From: Aldrovandia affinis
Taxonomy: Eukaryota; Chordata; Actinopteri; Notacanthiformes; Halosauridae
Length of the DNA stretch: 64,000 bases
Direction: 5' to 3'
Assembly (NCBI GenBank): GCA_029706075.1
Contig: JAINUG010000134.1
Span: 248,001 to 312,000, forward strand
A model generated the notes under the pieces. The model had not been told where the DNA came from and did no database searches. It was given only the letters and a program-made list of their open reading frames with translations. A program made the position numbers and the translations under genes. Shown piece by piece: positions 27,051-42,021 of the stretch (position 1 is its first letter; every line of letters starts with the position of its first letter).

Positions 27051-30000
27051 TTCCGTCATTCATTACTTGGTGGAAAACATAAAAGAGCCTTGTCATTTAT
27101 AGAGAAATTAAATCAAACAGACTGGCATTCATCCGGAGCACTGGGGCATGGAGCTGATGTCATTCTGCGTGAGTGTCAACTGGGGAGCGAGAGGAGGGTA
27201 GAGGGGGGAGTTTGGCAAATCTGTGCCACTCCGGAACAAATGAAATGATGCAGAACCGGGTACCGCGCGTCCTGTTCGGTTCTGCTATCCTTCCTACGCT
27301 GCCAAGTATCTCTGAGTGAAAGAAAGACGCTACTGCGTCTATTCAGAGGAGCTGTAGTGTGTGTGTGTGTGTGTGTGGTGGGGGGGTGGGAGGGCAGGGG
27401 GGTTAATGCACCCGATGATTAAGTGTACATTTCTTGGCAGGCGCAGGAAACATATTGAAGAGGAATCTGGTTTGCCGGAGGAGAGCTCAAACCGGTCCAG
27501 AACCCTTGGAGGTGGGCTGTTTGGGAGGCATAGTGGGCACTGTGCGCTGTGTGCAGCACTCCGAGGAGCGCTGCTTGGCGGCTCTGACACTGATAATGGC
27601 CGAGACGCCTTTGTGCCCTCGCGCTGGCATGCACGTCAGTCTCCCGGGCTCATTTTCCACCACAAGTACGGAGACGGGAGACAGTTTAATGGCTTTTGAA
27701 TAAATGTCTTCATCTTTTGAAAAGCTGAAACCCCATTCACAGTGTCTGGTGAATGGGCCTCAACATAAAACAAAAGTCATAATCGGGAGCCGTACTAAGC
27801 CAATAGCGGATGCCCGATTTAGCATACACTAATAGAAGATGCAGTGTACCGCCATAGAATGCATGACATTTTCTGAAACTTCAATTAAATTCTCATGAAT
27901 TTATTTTCCCTTGATATGGTAACACGATCTGATGATTCATCCACAGAGCGCATGAAGCTCATGCAGGCTATCTAACATTACAATTATTTTATGCAGTATA
28001 AATTATAGCAGTATGTTGGGGTGACAGCCTAAAGTTTGTGTTCTATTTTAGGACCACTGTACTTGCAGCAATATTAAGATATTTCTCTCAACATTTCAAG
28101 GTTTATTAAAGTACAACTGAATTATTAAAATACTAACTACTATTCACTCTCCATAGAAACCACTGGGCAGATGATCACGCCACATAATTATTAATGATGG
28201 CCATTTTGAAAGTCATTACAGAACTTCTCTGCGCTCATAGCTCCGAAAGTGAGTTAATATTCAGCACCTTACCTTCTTTTTTTACTTCTTTCTCTTCTTC
28301 TGTCTTTTTTTTCCTGGCAAATTCTTCCGTTTAGTTTTTCTCCCCCCTCTTCCACGCTCACTAAATTTCCCCTTCAAAACTTGTATGCAAGAGCGTGTAA
28401 CCACTGCCCCCGATGCTTCCACACGCCAGCCCTTCCAAAGTCACCTTGAGCACCCGCTCACTCTAAAAGTTTCATCCTCGCCGCCCCGACTGAGGAGTGC
28501 CTCCAGCCAGGGAGCCAATCAGAGAGAGAGAGAGAGGGAGAGAGAGAGAGAGAGATAGAGATGGGGGAGCGCTCCCTCTCCCTCAGTACAATCACACAGC
28601 TCTGTCATAATCCTCCAATCTGTAACCAAAGGTATTGAGAGGCGGTCAGTGCAGAGAGGGGAGTAGTGGAGTGCGGGGCACAGGGGTGGGGGGGGGGGGG
28701 TGGGGGGGCGTGCAGCCGCTACAAAAGTCACCCATTTCATCTTTAGGTATTTGCAAGTGAATAAGGGGGGGTGGATGGAGAGGGGGGGCAGTTATTTCCT
28801 TGAGCAGTGAAGAAGAAAACAGAAAGGGGAGGATGGGGGTTCTGGGAATCATCTCCTTCCTGCAACCTGCATTCATGCACTTTAATGGGGATTGTGCCCT
28901 GCATTGTAAGATCAGTAACGGGATTAACGGGCAGAAAACACGAGGCTCGCACACCACATCATATTCCACTGTCTGCCGGGACACGGGCAAGGGCGGCTCA
29001 ATTCTCGAATTAGCGCAAAGAGTTTGGAAATTAGGCGCGGGCCGATACAACCAAGCAAGCACTGAGAATGAATCAGACTCGTGCAGTTGTGATTGGTTTA
29101 AAAAGAATGAGTGGGGAGGTGAGGGACCTGTGGATTGAAACCAATGTTTGGTGTGTGCAAATTGACAGAGGACAGGGTGCGAGCACAAAGCTGAACACAT
29201 TCCAGCACTACCCACCATAAAATCTAATTGCAGAGGACAGGGCAAAAATGGCAGTTTAAGCGAACAGCAGGTGTTTATAAAAAGCATCTACAGGGTTCCC
29301 TGAGACCTCCTTTGATGTGAAAATAATTGGTTTAACATCTTGTGACAATACGGCGCTAAAAAAAACCTTCCTCTCCTCACATCATAAAAAACATAAAAAC
29401 ATCAAGTTTTTTTCCGCTTTTCTTCTCTACCTACGCTAAATCTTTCTCCGCCAACAATTTGGTCCTATCCTTAGCCTTTCACACCACTTAATCTTCCTGA
29501 CAGAGTCATTTTAGTCTGTTGTACGGCACCCCCCAAAAAATGACAAAAAAAACCCAGGGATGAAGGCTGCAGTCGTCCGTCGAGCCAGATGGTCAAAAGG
29601 TTTCTCTCTCCATCAACTCAGCATATTCCTTTTTCTCCCCTTGTCCCTTTCAATAACCCCCTTTCTCATTTGGCAGCCTGTTCTTTCTCCGCCTCCCCTA
29701 ACCTCTTTGTTTCAGTGACGATCTGACTGGTTAGTGCCCTGGCCAATCTGTCAGCGCATGCTTGACTAGCTCTCCAGAAAGGACGTGGCCTCCCCTACTT
29801 TCTTTTTTGTTTTTTTGTTTGGGGGCCCTCGTGTGGTTGGGTGGCATTCCAGCTCACCGAGCAGTGTCAACCCCCCCCCTTCTTCGTGGGATACCCCCTC
29901 CCTGGGGCAATAATTGGCAGAACAAATTGAACGGCGGTCTTGTGGTAGCCCGCTCCTTTCATCAGGAGGGAAGAGGAAGTACCGAAAACAAGCCCTGTTG

Positions 30001-31790
30001 GGGGTCACCACAATGGCAGCGTAGAAATAGATTGGATACAGTCGTGGGGGCCCGACGTTTTCACAGGGCGGTGAAATATGTCCGTTATAATAAGGGCTCG
30101 ATATTAGACTGTAGGGCTCCGCCCACCTGAGAGGTCTCTAGTTTAGGGTTGAGTGGTGTGGGGGTGGGGATACTGTCAAATCAATCCCCGGTCAAACATC
30201 TGTGTGTGAAATACAACCGCTAACAATAACTAGAAATTAGATTACCATAACCTCAGCTCACAGAAACACAACTGTTTAAGGACATACATTGACATTGACA
30301 GCAGAAATAATGTGTTTACAATTAAAAACCAAGTTGGTGGAATTTATTTTAGACAGGCTTGCACACGATTCCTGGACCAGATCATTGCTAAATCGTACAC
30401 CTCAAGGCAGTGACCGCAGTAGCCATAACACGTACAGTTAAAACAATAACAACCTTTTGACAATATATCTTTCAGTGTATGTTTTTGTGAAGTCATTGTG
30501 TGCTTGACCCTCCCGAATTTAGTTGATCAGCCATGACATCTTACATCATGTGGAAGGCTACGTTCATTTCCCCACCTCGTTAAGACTCAATCTGAATGAA
30601 ATGAGTCGCTGCCTAAACCTTTTGTTTGCAGTGACAGTGAAGCCTGACAGAGTTATGCTCACAATGCAGGGACAGCTGTGCTGTGAGTCTGGGCCTCAAC
30701 TACAAAACACAAGCAGAAGCCTAAAATTATGCTCCATCACAAGTTTGTGAGAACTTTCTCTGTAAATGGCCACATTGGTTATAATTGATCACACTCAGTA
30801 CGTGTGAAAGGTGGTAGGTAGCTGAAAATCTCAGAAAAAAAAGTAAAAGGTTCAAATGTTCCACAGAAAGTGAGTTTGAAGGATTTTATAGAAAGCCAGA
30901 ATATCTGATTAGCTAACGCCTGTTTAACTAGCGACTGTAGCTAGCATTGCATTATGTAATTGGCCTACATTCAATCACCATTTATCCTTGGTCGTGTTTC
31001 CTTCATATTGGCAGTTACCTATAGTTTACATACTATAGAGACCTATTTTAATTTGTTTAATCCTTAAGATGTAACACTTCATTTGATGGGTTTTGTGTCT
31101 AAGTAGAGCATGTTATGAAAACAATAATGCGAATTGCAAAAACAAAGAAATCCAATTAACTCGAAAGATTGATTAGACGCCACTTAATTGGCGGTGCTTT
31201 TGAGACCTGCGCCATGCGTGGTTTATGGCCACCCGACGCTCACCGTCACCACCGAGGGCTAAGAGCGCGGAAGAAAGGAGGGAGATTTGGGAAAGGAGAG
31301 AGAAACAAATGTTCAACATTGCCAGAGATGAGAGGAGAGGGCTTTGGCTCAGCCCCAGATTAAAAGTGGCACGGCCAAAATCAAACTACAAAGTGATTCC
31401 TTAGCTCTGTGGGGCGTGGAAACAAACCTATTCATCTCCCCCTCCTGTGGCAGGTGGAAACAAAGGACACCGCAAGCGTGCGGATAGGTTCATTTACATC
31501 ACAGACAAGTTTAGGATGAGGTGTTTCACTGTAATACTGTAATATGTCGTGTGCAGAATGCAGAATTTGGAAACACAAAAAACGTTAATACCTCTTATAC
31601 CTGAATACTCCTGTGCCTACTGTAGCACTTAACATTATGCAGTGGGTTAGCGTACTGTCACTCGCTATCGGCTGCGATGCTAATATCTCAGTTCCAGCAC
31701 TGCTCTTTGTAAATCGCTCTAGGTAAGAGCATCTGCTAAATGGCTAAATGTAAATGGGGAAAGGTACAGGGGGCTCTGGTGATGATGGTT
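27051..31790. other. non-coding, presumed cdh20 intron 1
   Basis: Mostly unique sequence with a (GT)n run at 27359-27377, a GA tract at 28525-28560, a G run at 28687-28708, and a SINE tail at 31703-31755. AT-rich TAATTA-like stretches (e.g. 27880-28100) could be regulatory, but nothing in the sequence alone proves that. Confidence 0.45.
31703..31755 (+). repeat. SINE tail fragment
   Basis: 'tttgtaaatcgctctaggta' and 'agagcatctgctaaatggct', then taaatg repeats; only the 3' tail remains. Confidence 0.5.
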
Positions 31791-33051
<1,261 letters not shown>

Positions 33052-33239
33052 CAAGGCTCTTCAACCCCAGCTCTGGAGAGCCGCAGGGCGAGCTGGTTTT
33101 CGTCATCACTTTAAAATTATCATCCAGTTCAGACCCAAGAAGGGTGGCAGAATTGTGTAATCAACTGCTTTAAATGATCGAGTAACAATGAAAGGAAGCA
33201 CACCCCGTGGCTCTCCAGGACCAGGTAAGAAGAGCCCTG
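33052..33239. mobile_element. hAT-like MITE
   Basis: The left end is caaggctcttcaaccccag then ctctggagagccgcaggg; the right end is the complement of cagggctcttcttacctggt then cctggagagccacggggt. These imperfect inverted ends (CAGGGCTCTTC type) are common in fish genomes. No clear target duplication is left. Confidence 0.6.
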
Positions 33240-33715
33240 GCAGAGAGGGTCTTTTTGTGCTATGCTGCCATTAATCCAACACCCGGTGAAAACGTCTGTC
33301 TGAAGAAATCGCCCACCTTCAACCCGTTAAACTGAGGAAATCACCTGCTGTCAACCTCGCATTTCACAGAAATTCCGGGTTTTTTAAACTTTTTTTTGTG
33401 TAAAGTGTAATTATGCAGAACAAGCTCCTGTGGTCTAATTAACTTGTGCATGAAGTGAGTGAAGGCTGGTAGACAGGACATGAAAGAGCTCAAATGACTG
33501 GAAAATGCAGGTGCCAGAGGGGTGCCATGCTTTCGGGAAAGAAAAAGAAATGACGGGGTTCTTCTTTCAATTCCACCGTTGAAAACAATGAGCCCCAGAC
33601 CCGGAGAGATACACATGCTTTATCGACGGAGATGAATGAACTACGCTGCCTGACCCAGAGTTACTCACGCAATGACCCGAGGTCACCTCAGCTGATTTTA
33701 TAATAATATAATAAT

Positions 33716-33866
33716 AATATACGCCATTTAGCAGACGCCTTTATCCAAAGCGACTTACAGTAGTGAATGCATACATTTTCAGTATATGTGGCCCCAGTGG
33801 TAATTGAACCCACAACCTAAGCGTTGCCAACGCTGTGCTCTACCAACTGAGCCACGGAGAACCACT
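33716..33866 (-). mobile_element. tRNA-derived SINE, full length
   Basis: On the minus strand: tRNA-like head 'gtggctcagttggtagagca', B box region 'ggttgtgggttcaattacc', unique body, and tail 'gtaagtcgctttggataaag' then gcgtctgctaaatggcg. It is the best preserved of this family in the window. Confidence 0.8.
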
Positions 33867-34138
33867 TTGTATAGCAATGCGGTGAATTGTACCTCAAAAG
33901 TCTGCGAGACTTCCAAGAAACTCTTTGATTAACGATTCAACATGGCGAACCGCTTTAAAAAAATGACAAAACACTGAACACTTCGTCTTGGAGACCTGTT
34001 TCATTTTTAGTGACTTCGTCGGAGGTGACCCAGTGAGAGCTCTCTTCTTAGAACGTCCTCAGGGGGGCGATACCGTCAAGGCTTGAGCAAGGGAAATGGA
34101 TCAAGTTTGAGTTTGAGTTTTCTTCAGGTTATACACAG

Positions 34139-34599
34139 GGGAGCATGTCTATGTTCCCACAGCCCTATGTTCCCACAGCCCTATGTTCCCCCATTTCTCA
34201 AACTTAGGCCCTATGTTCCCCTAGCCCTATGTTCCCCCATTTCTCAAAATTAGGCCCTATGTTCCCCTAGCCCAGGGGTGGGCAATCTTACCCTGCGTGG
34301 GCCAGTGTGGGTGCAGGCTTTTGTTCCAGCCGAGCAGTAGCTCACCTGATTTGACTAATCAGCTAATCAAAGTCTTCAATCAGGGCTTTGATTAGTGGAA
34401 TCAGGTGTGTCACTGTTCAGTTGGAACAAAAGCCTGCACCCACACCGGCCCACACAGGGTAAGATTGCCCACCCCTGCCCTAGCCCTATGTTCCCCCATT
34501 TCTCAAAATTAGGCCCTATGTTCCTGGCCCTGAGGGAACATAGGGCCTAATTTTGAGAAATGGGGGAACATAGGGCTGTGGGAACATAGGGATGACCCC
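34139..34599. mobile_element. MITE with CCCTATGTTCCC repeats, interrupted by a second MITE
   Basis: Flanked by perfect 8-bp duplications ATACACAG (34131-34138 and 34600-34607). The ends are imperfect inverted repeats carrying ctatgttcccacagccc. Inside, tandem copies of a ccctatgttccc / catttctcaaaattaggc unit face an inverted copy after 34524. Without the nested insertion the element is about 248 bp. It is non-coding, and the 8-bp duplication suggests a hAT-type transposase. Confidence 0.8.
34273..34477. mobile_element. hAT-like fold-back MITE nested in the element at 34139
   Basis: Near-perfect inverted repeats of about 57 bp begin CAGGGGTGGGCAATCTTACC at each end. Perfect 8-bp target duplications CCCTAGCC lie at 34265-34272 and 34478-34485. 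205 bp, no coding capacity. Confidence 0.9.
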
Positions 34600-35287
34600 A
34601 TACACAGCGTGGAGTGGTTTGTGATGCTGTTAAGGTGGGGGGGGGGGCAGCACTTCCTGGTTCTGTTACCAAGGTGCCTGCGATGGAAGTTTGCCTCCGG
34701 CGTTCTGGGCCAGCAGCGCTACATCGCTCGTGGAACCTTCTGTAGCGGTGGTAGCAGCCGAGCCAGCTGTGTCAAGCTTGGGCCACACAACACCCCCCCA
34801 CCTACCCAGCTGCTGGGCCAGGGTGCGGAGGCACGCATGCCAGATGGACGGAGGGGGAGAGCAAGCAAGAGAGAGAGAGGGAGAGGGACTGAATGCTAAC
34901 ACACTCCGGAGAGAGAGTGACGCCACCCGCCCATCCTCAGGGATAAACAAGAAGAGTTTCTAAAAGAGCAGAACGTCAGAACGCACATGGGCTGGGTGGT
35001 TTGGGGACGAGGTCATAGCAGTGTGGACTCACTTTGGATTCTATAATCAGTTGCATTTTGCATTTTTTAATTACTAACAGTGTCATCCTGAAATGCTCTG
35101 AGCCTTCCAGAGTGCCCCTGGGAACACTATGCGTTTTCAAATAAAAGCCTCTTTTTTATTTAATTTCATTTAAACACAGTTTTTTGTTTTTTTAGTGCAT
35201 GTTTGTATATGTAAATGTGTGTGCTTGTGTTTGTTTGTATACGCATGTGTGTGTTTGTGCATGTATGTATGTGTATCTAACTCTGAA

Positions 35288-35361
<74 letters not shown>

Positions 35362-35849
35362 TGTGTCTCACTCTGAGTGTGTGTGTGGGGGTGTTTGTGT
35401 GTCTCACTGAGTGTGTGTATGTGGGTGTGTGTGTGTCTCACTCTGAGTGTGTGTGTGTCTCACTCTGCATGTGTGTGTATGTGTGCAGACACAGCACTCT
35501 GTATCTCTCTCTGCCTGGTGGCAGAGCCACAGGTAAGTATTCTGCTCCTACCTCCAGTGAGATCACCAGCTGTGTCAGAGGAAATGATCCAGGCTAAATG
35601 TGCTGCTGTCTGGCCGCATTACGGTCAGGTGTCCGAACCATGCAGTCTTTCACAAGTCATTTACTATACCTGGGAGAGCCCCCCCGGACTGCGGCTCCCA
35701 CTACGGCACACCCCACCCCACCCCCAACCTTCACTCTTAATAAGAAGACAGGGATTGGCGCTCTTTGAAGGTGCTGTCACATACACTACCATGCAAAAGT
35801 GATGACTCCTTTGGTTAGAATAAAAAAACTGGCTTCCAGGTGTACCGAG

Positions 35850-35899
<50 letters not shown>

Positions 35900-38800
35900 G
35901 GAGGGAGTGCAGTAAGAATGGTTAGTTATTTATAGTCGACGGTCCTGTTTTTCGCCGTGCCATTCCGCACTTCATTGTTTTTGTATTTTGTTACCCGAGT
36001 GTTACTATCCGGTGTTGAGAATGGGATGGCGAACAATGGATTCGGCATTATGAACGTTCACAAAAGGAACATAATCCCATCCCACCGTATCGAAATGACT
36101 TAAGGTGCAATATGACAGATAATGTTCCCTTAATTGTTGTCCATTGTTCATACCTGTCATTCAGGAATTGTTTGCTGGACAGTTAATTTTTTCATTTTTG
36201 TTTGTCGTAATCCGATATTCCCCGTTGTCCCATGTAACAGCAGCGGTGGGGAAAACATTTTCGGAAGCTAAGTAACAAGCAGAAGTTCATAACTAGTCAT
36301 TGCTTGGGCCTGAGAACTTAAAAACTTTGACCGCTAGCATGACTTATCGTTACATGGGAAAATGAGCACTGCAGTTCATTAACGAGACTGGGTTTCGCTC
36401 CGCAAATCTTTTTTTGGAAAAAAATAAAATAAAATGCTGTGGCATTGTGAAAGATACCTGAAAGGGGCCTTTTGTTATTCCCTAATTTATTAGCTTTAGT
36501 ATAATGTGATGTGAGCAGGGAGAGTAATATGCAATTACACCGTGTTTATCCCCACTTTCTCTGGAAGGTCCTAATCAGCCCCGAACAGTCAGTCTGAGGG
36601 AAAAAATTATGAAATTAATTATGCGTCGTAATGGCGCAGGACTGTAAAGGAAAGGTAGAAATTTAATTATCCACACAGAAGCAGACAGCATCGCACGGGG
36701 GACCCCGTCCCCAGATGGGCCTGTTTTCATTCGGGCGGCTAATCTTTGCTGTTTCTCTTCCCTCCGCCCACTAATATCTGCAGACTCTGCCGCGCTTCCA
36801 GGTGATTTCACGCCGACTTTTAAAAGGGAACGGATGGAATGAACTGGAAATGGAAGGAAGAGAAGAAAGGCAAAAACAGAAGGCAGGCAACAGGTGTTCT
36901 CTTCTTTTGTCTATTTGTTTTCCGAGCAGGGCTTGGGGGTTGTGCGGCGAGTGAGACAATGTGACATCGTGGCGTGGCCCGAAGCTGGAGCTCCCAGGAG
37001 GCCGAGCGCGCGCCGTTTCCCTCGCTGTTGTAAGTCTGCAACGACTTCTTCTTAAAGTTTTATAAACCTCCAAAACCCCACCTCCCTCCGGCTCCCCCAC
37101 TGTTGCGTTCACCCACGTCCACAGTCCGGCCATCTTCATTTCCTCCTTTTCAAGTAAACAGCTCATTTAACCTCCTCGTAAATCAAGCCCTTTTAATGGG
37201 AAATTGATACCAACTCATTTCCCCCTCTCGCTTTCCCTCTGCCCCCCGCACTCCACCTCAGGCATTCCCAGCAATCAGGAAGCCGCTCCTCGCAATAATC
37301 GTGAGCCACTTGACCCTGACGGACAGGCGGGCGGGCGGGCGATGGTCCGAAGCTCGGGCGCTCTAATGGCCCGCTGAGTGGACGCTCATTTCACACTGCT
37401 AATGGGGCTCCCTCTGACCCACTCCACAACGCACGCCTACTTCTACTGGTTAGACACGTGCCATTACCCCAGTCGAGTCCCCAGCTGCTGAATGGTGTGA
37501 GAAGGTGATCCATCAGTAGGCGCGGTCACGTGATCGAAGGGGTCATAAAACGGGCCCACAAGTTCCAGCCAGGGGACGCTCGGCAACGAGAGATGCTCGC
37601 TCGTTCGCTTCCCCGGGTGGTATGGCGACATGGTATGCACGTCGGAGAAAAGCTGAATATGAATATGAATCCAACGTGTTTTATTTTTGATTCGCCGATC
37701 AATCAATCAAATTTAGATTTGATTCATCATATCTTCTGTTTTCATTTGTCAGTTCATGTGTCCTCTCCTTCTCGATGTTTCACTTGCGTTTGCTGCCGAT
37801 TGTCAGCTGTGACAAAATGTGACTTCCTGCCGCTTTCAAAGGCGGCAGTGTAGGCGCCCTGATTGGGGGGGACTGGTAAATAAGAGGGAATAATACTTTA
37901 AATACAGAGGATGTGGATTTGTCCTCAGTCACAGACGAGTGTTGACGCCTATCGAGTTTTCCCTTAAAATAGGCACTCCCATCAGGTAACGCTGACGGGT
38001 GCAAGAATAAATGCATAAATAAAACATCCCCATCCTGTCTTGTGCCGTTTTAGGGGGCAGAATGTGATTTCATTAATTATGTTTTATCACCTCTTAGCTG
38101 ATTGAAGCCCACCTTGGTTCCAGCAGGAGGGAGCAGGTGCTTTGACTCTCTCTGCAGGAGCCAAATAACAGTCACCTGCCATGTGGCTGTCGAGCCTCAG
38201 AGAGCGGCCTGTGAGTTCGCCTCTTTTTCTTTTCCCTTTGGTTGTCAGTTTATCTCTTTTATTAACGACGTGCTGTCTCTGATTCTAATTTAACAGCAGA
38301 GATGTCTAATCAGACCCATATTTCTGCCTGGGATTGCCGCCTGCAGGGCTATGTTTTTTTCCCTGCAGTAGTCTGACCACGTATAGTCATGGCAGAGACA
38401 GAAGAGAGAGGGAGAGAGAGAGGGAGATCGTGGGGTATTGGTTGGTGGCTGAGTATCAGTCGTGAGTCTCTGATTGGGTGTTCTGTGTGGGGAACTGACA
38501 GTGAAATGCCTCCTGCTGAATACGCGGGCGGCACGCTCATTTTCCACGCAGGCATAAGTCGCCCTTGGGTAAGGGCAGTTTCTGGGCAAATGCAATGAAT
38601 TTATGCAATGTGGCGATTTGTCTTTCCACAACGTGTTGGCTTTGGATGCTCTGTCTGCCCCATCGCCAGTAAAAAATATTTTTTTGTCTGGTGACGTAGA
38701 TAAAAAAAAGTGTTCATGAAGAGTTCAAAGAGTTAAGAAAAACCTCTGTCTGTGAACAGAGCGTTGGCCGGCGGTGGCTGTCCCTCTTCGTAAGTGGCAG

Positions 38801-39093
38801 TGTCTTTGTCTCTGAAGTCATTTGATAAATGCATCTCGAGGCACAGAATCGCGGGACCATCAATGGAATTGATCGAGTGATGGATTACGAGCGGGGTTGG
38901 TGGCTCACAATCATTGTCAATTAGTGAAACAGGCAGGAGACTGGCCCTAGGGGAGGCCTAGGAGACAGGAGGCACAGAGAGCGAGGGGTAAACGCTCCCA
39001 ACCGCCACGGTCTATCACAGGACCGCATCTTTACACCGCTCCTGACCACTTCTTTTCTTTTCTCAGCCCGTTTGTCCAAACTGTTGACAAGCT
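34600..39093. other. non-coding, presumed cdh20 intron 1
   Basis: It holds (GT)n at 35291-35357, a GA tract at 35848-35900 and otherwise unique sequence. The stretch 36560-38300 is AT/GC-mixed, low in repeats and has homeodomain-type TAATTA sites, a plausible place for conserved regulatory DNA, but this is inference only. Confidence 0.4.
35291..35357. repeat. (GT)n microsatellite
   Basis: A pure run of about 67 bp in a longer GT-rich region (35190-35490). Confidence 0.95.
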
Positions 39094-39276
39094 CATTACA
39101 TTTACATTTTAAGCATTTAGCAGATGCTCTTATCCAGAGCGACTTACAAGATGTGCATTAATACATGGTTTGATCAATCACTGTTTGCGCAAGAGATCAG
39201 TGCAGTAATACAGCGATAGACATCATTGTTGGCAGTTGCATACCATACCTGTAACACCGGGAAGGAAGAGGTTAGT
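39094..39276 (-). mobile_element. SINE-like element, same family as 9146-9334
   Basis: The minus strand begins ccttcccggtgttacaggta and ends 'tctggataagagcatctgct' plus (taaatg)n. It matches 9146-9334 along its length. Confidence 0.65.
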
Positions 39277-40276
39277 AAATGTGTTTTTTTATTTTTTTAT
39301 GTTTTTGAGAAACTTTTAAACAAGGATACATATACGAAAAGCAGTATTAAACATGTAAGCGTGATGTCAGCTCATCAGATGACAGCGCCTTCTGGTGGTG
39401 GTCGAAGCGTGTGGCGACCGCAATTCCCTATCGCATTATTTATTTACGGTTCAAAGGCACGGAACAGGATGGCATCTTTAGGTGATTTTGCATGAATCTG
39501 CATGAGGATCTGATCATATGATGACCACAACACAGGACCGCAGATGCGGTCCATTTTCCTCTTTGCAGCGGTTAGACCGAACAATGACCATGTCACCAAT
39601 GAGATAACTGATATGATGTTCCTGTCGGAAACCAGCTGTGTAAATATTACAGAACTGTCCCCCTGGACCTCTTTCCGTCTGCACAGGGGTCCACCCGTAG
39701 AATGAGCGCATGAGACTGTTCTCTCCTGATTTTGTAATCAGGTGCTTTCCCGAGGATGAAGCCCTGGTTCCAATGAGCAGAGAAGCACAGAGTGATCGAG
39801 CAATGTCTCATTTCTGCTCGTCCTCCTTCTTTGTTCCTTCTGAAATAAATGAATGGGAACAGGGCTGAGGTGTGGCATGTGGGGCTTGCGTATGCCCGTA
39901 TATCTGTTTTCATTGGCTATCTCTAAAGCGTTTCATCAAAGCCATTAGTGTAGTGGGGGGGTTAGCTCACCCAAGGTGAGAAAAAAGAAAGTTACCCTCC
40001 CCACTACCACCCTGCCTGGCCTGGAATTAACCCACCCCCAGCCCCCTTCCCCTGATACCATATAAGGAATGGGTACAGGCCAGTTTTCCAAAGTAGTCTG
40101 TCAGTATGAAGACACTACTCCGGAGGCATTGATAAAATAACTTAATCGTGGTATATTGCTTTGAACTGCTTGTTGTGGGAGGGGGAGAAAAGAGATGTGT
40201 TTGAGATAGAGAGGAGGGAGAGAGACAGAGAGAGGGAATGAGATAGAGATAGAGAGAGAGGGAGGGAGGGAGAGAG

Positions 40277-40311
<35 letters not shown>

Positions 40312-41618
40312 CAGTGTGAGATATTGGCAATTTTACGATTTCCATCGAGGGAGAGCAGATGGCCATCACCCCATGTTGATATTGGATCTGGCTCTTGCCA
40401 AGATGGCTTTTTTTCTTTCCGAGAACAGAGATGTGAAACACGGGCCTACAGCTCCTCCCAGCCGGCGGGGTTAAGGTGGATTTTTGTGTCTGTTCAGGTA
40501 ATGTTTGTGCAATCATATCCAATCTGCGGGGATCGGGGGGATTTAGACGGTCCTGGCACTCACGGTGACTCCTGGGGTACAGCTCGCCCCCGTCAGAGAC
40601 GGAGCAATGGCAAGGGCGTTGAAACGGGTGAAATCAGAGTGTGTGCCTCTTCATACCTGGATAGTCTTTTAAACTGAGCATCCCCGGGCAACATGCTGTC
40701 CTCAGAGAGAAATAATTTGAATTAACCACTGTTTTGATTACTTGTTGATAGAGCTGTAGCCTTTTTTTCATAAAATTCTGCTACGTTGTTTGAGGTGAAA
40801 GTGTGTGTGTGTGCGTGTGTGTGTCTATGCAGTATATTTAATAATAATAACCACATTTATTTAATTCTAATATTTATGAAATTTGAATATTTTAATGACC
40901 GGATGTCACTTTCAATTAATTTCAATCACAGACTTAAAAAGTTTGATATTGGAATGCAGCACACGCACCACAGCACAGAGTGAATCATAGACAATAAACC
41001 AAAAAAAAAAAAAAAAAAAAAAACTCCAACAATGAATCTTTCAAGGAACAATGCAACGAGAAGCCATCAAAGGAGCGGAATGTCACCGCAAAAACAAAAA
41101 AGCTTTTGTCACATAAAAACCCTTTGCATGAAATATTGATTCGCTGTGATTGTGAGTGCGCAGGGGTTATGGAAATGCCTGCTTCAACCCCTGACAGAAA
41201 TGCGCTACATGTTGTTCCTCTATGTTCTCGATTGCGGAGCGTCAGCCTTGATCCCCTGACTCCTCGGTCGGGGTAAAGGTGCCCTGGTACCTGACTCGCG
41301 CGTGAGCTCAACGCCACACCACATTAAGCTCAGGCCTGCGTCCAGAGGCCTCTTTGTTCTACTGTTGATAATCCTGGCCTTTGTACTCTTTTACTCTCCA
41401 CACACTGCATTTCATTCTCTCTCTCCATCTTGCTCTCTCTCTCATTCTCTCTCCCTTGCTCTCTCTCCCTCTCTTTCTCAATTTTGCTTTCTGTCATTCT
41501 CTCTCTTGCTCTCTTTCTTGCTTTCTCAATTGTTCTCTCTCTCACTCACTTTAATTCTCTCTCTCTTGCTCTCTTATTCTCTTGCTCTCTCTCTTTCTTG
41601 CTTCTCTCTTCTCTCTCT

Positions 41619-41660
<42 letters not shown>
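39277..41660. other. non-coding, presumed cdh20 intron 1
   Basis: Unique sequence with a GA tract at 40196-40312, a poly-A run at 41001-41022 and a CT-rich block at 41415-41660. No coding exon seen. Confidence 0.45.
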
Positions 41661-41665
<5 letters not shown>

Positions 41666-41909
41666 TCTGAAATACGGCAATGGTGTTTCATTTTTTGTTG
41701 GACAAAGCTTACAGGCTTACAGTGGATATAGTGCCAATATTAATAAAGAAAAAGCCTGCATGAACTGCTGCTTGATCTCCTGTCACTCTTTTAGAAAACA
41801 GCTTGAATTGACTGTGGGGAGGGGGAGGGTGATTTTATGCCTGCGTTTATGGGGAGCTACTTTCAAAATCCTGTTATGACTATATTACTGCCTTGCATAT
41901 GATTCTGTT

Positions 41910-41973
<64 letters not shown>

Positions 41974-42021
41974 CATGGTCTGAAATACGGCAATGGTGTT
42001 TCATTTTTTGTTGGACAAAGC
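41661..42021. repeat. direct-repeat-bounded insertion: 48-bp repeat, 201-bp copied segment, (TC)n, 48-bp repeat
   Basis: catggtctgaaatacggcaa... at 41661-41708 recurs exactly at 41974-42021. Between them lie the segment nearly identical to 31791-31992 (41712-41912) and a TC tract (41913-41973). A TC tract also precedes the first 48-bp repeat. The order is TC, A, B, TC, A. Confidence 0.9.
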
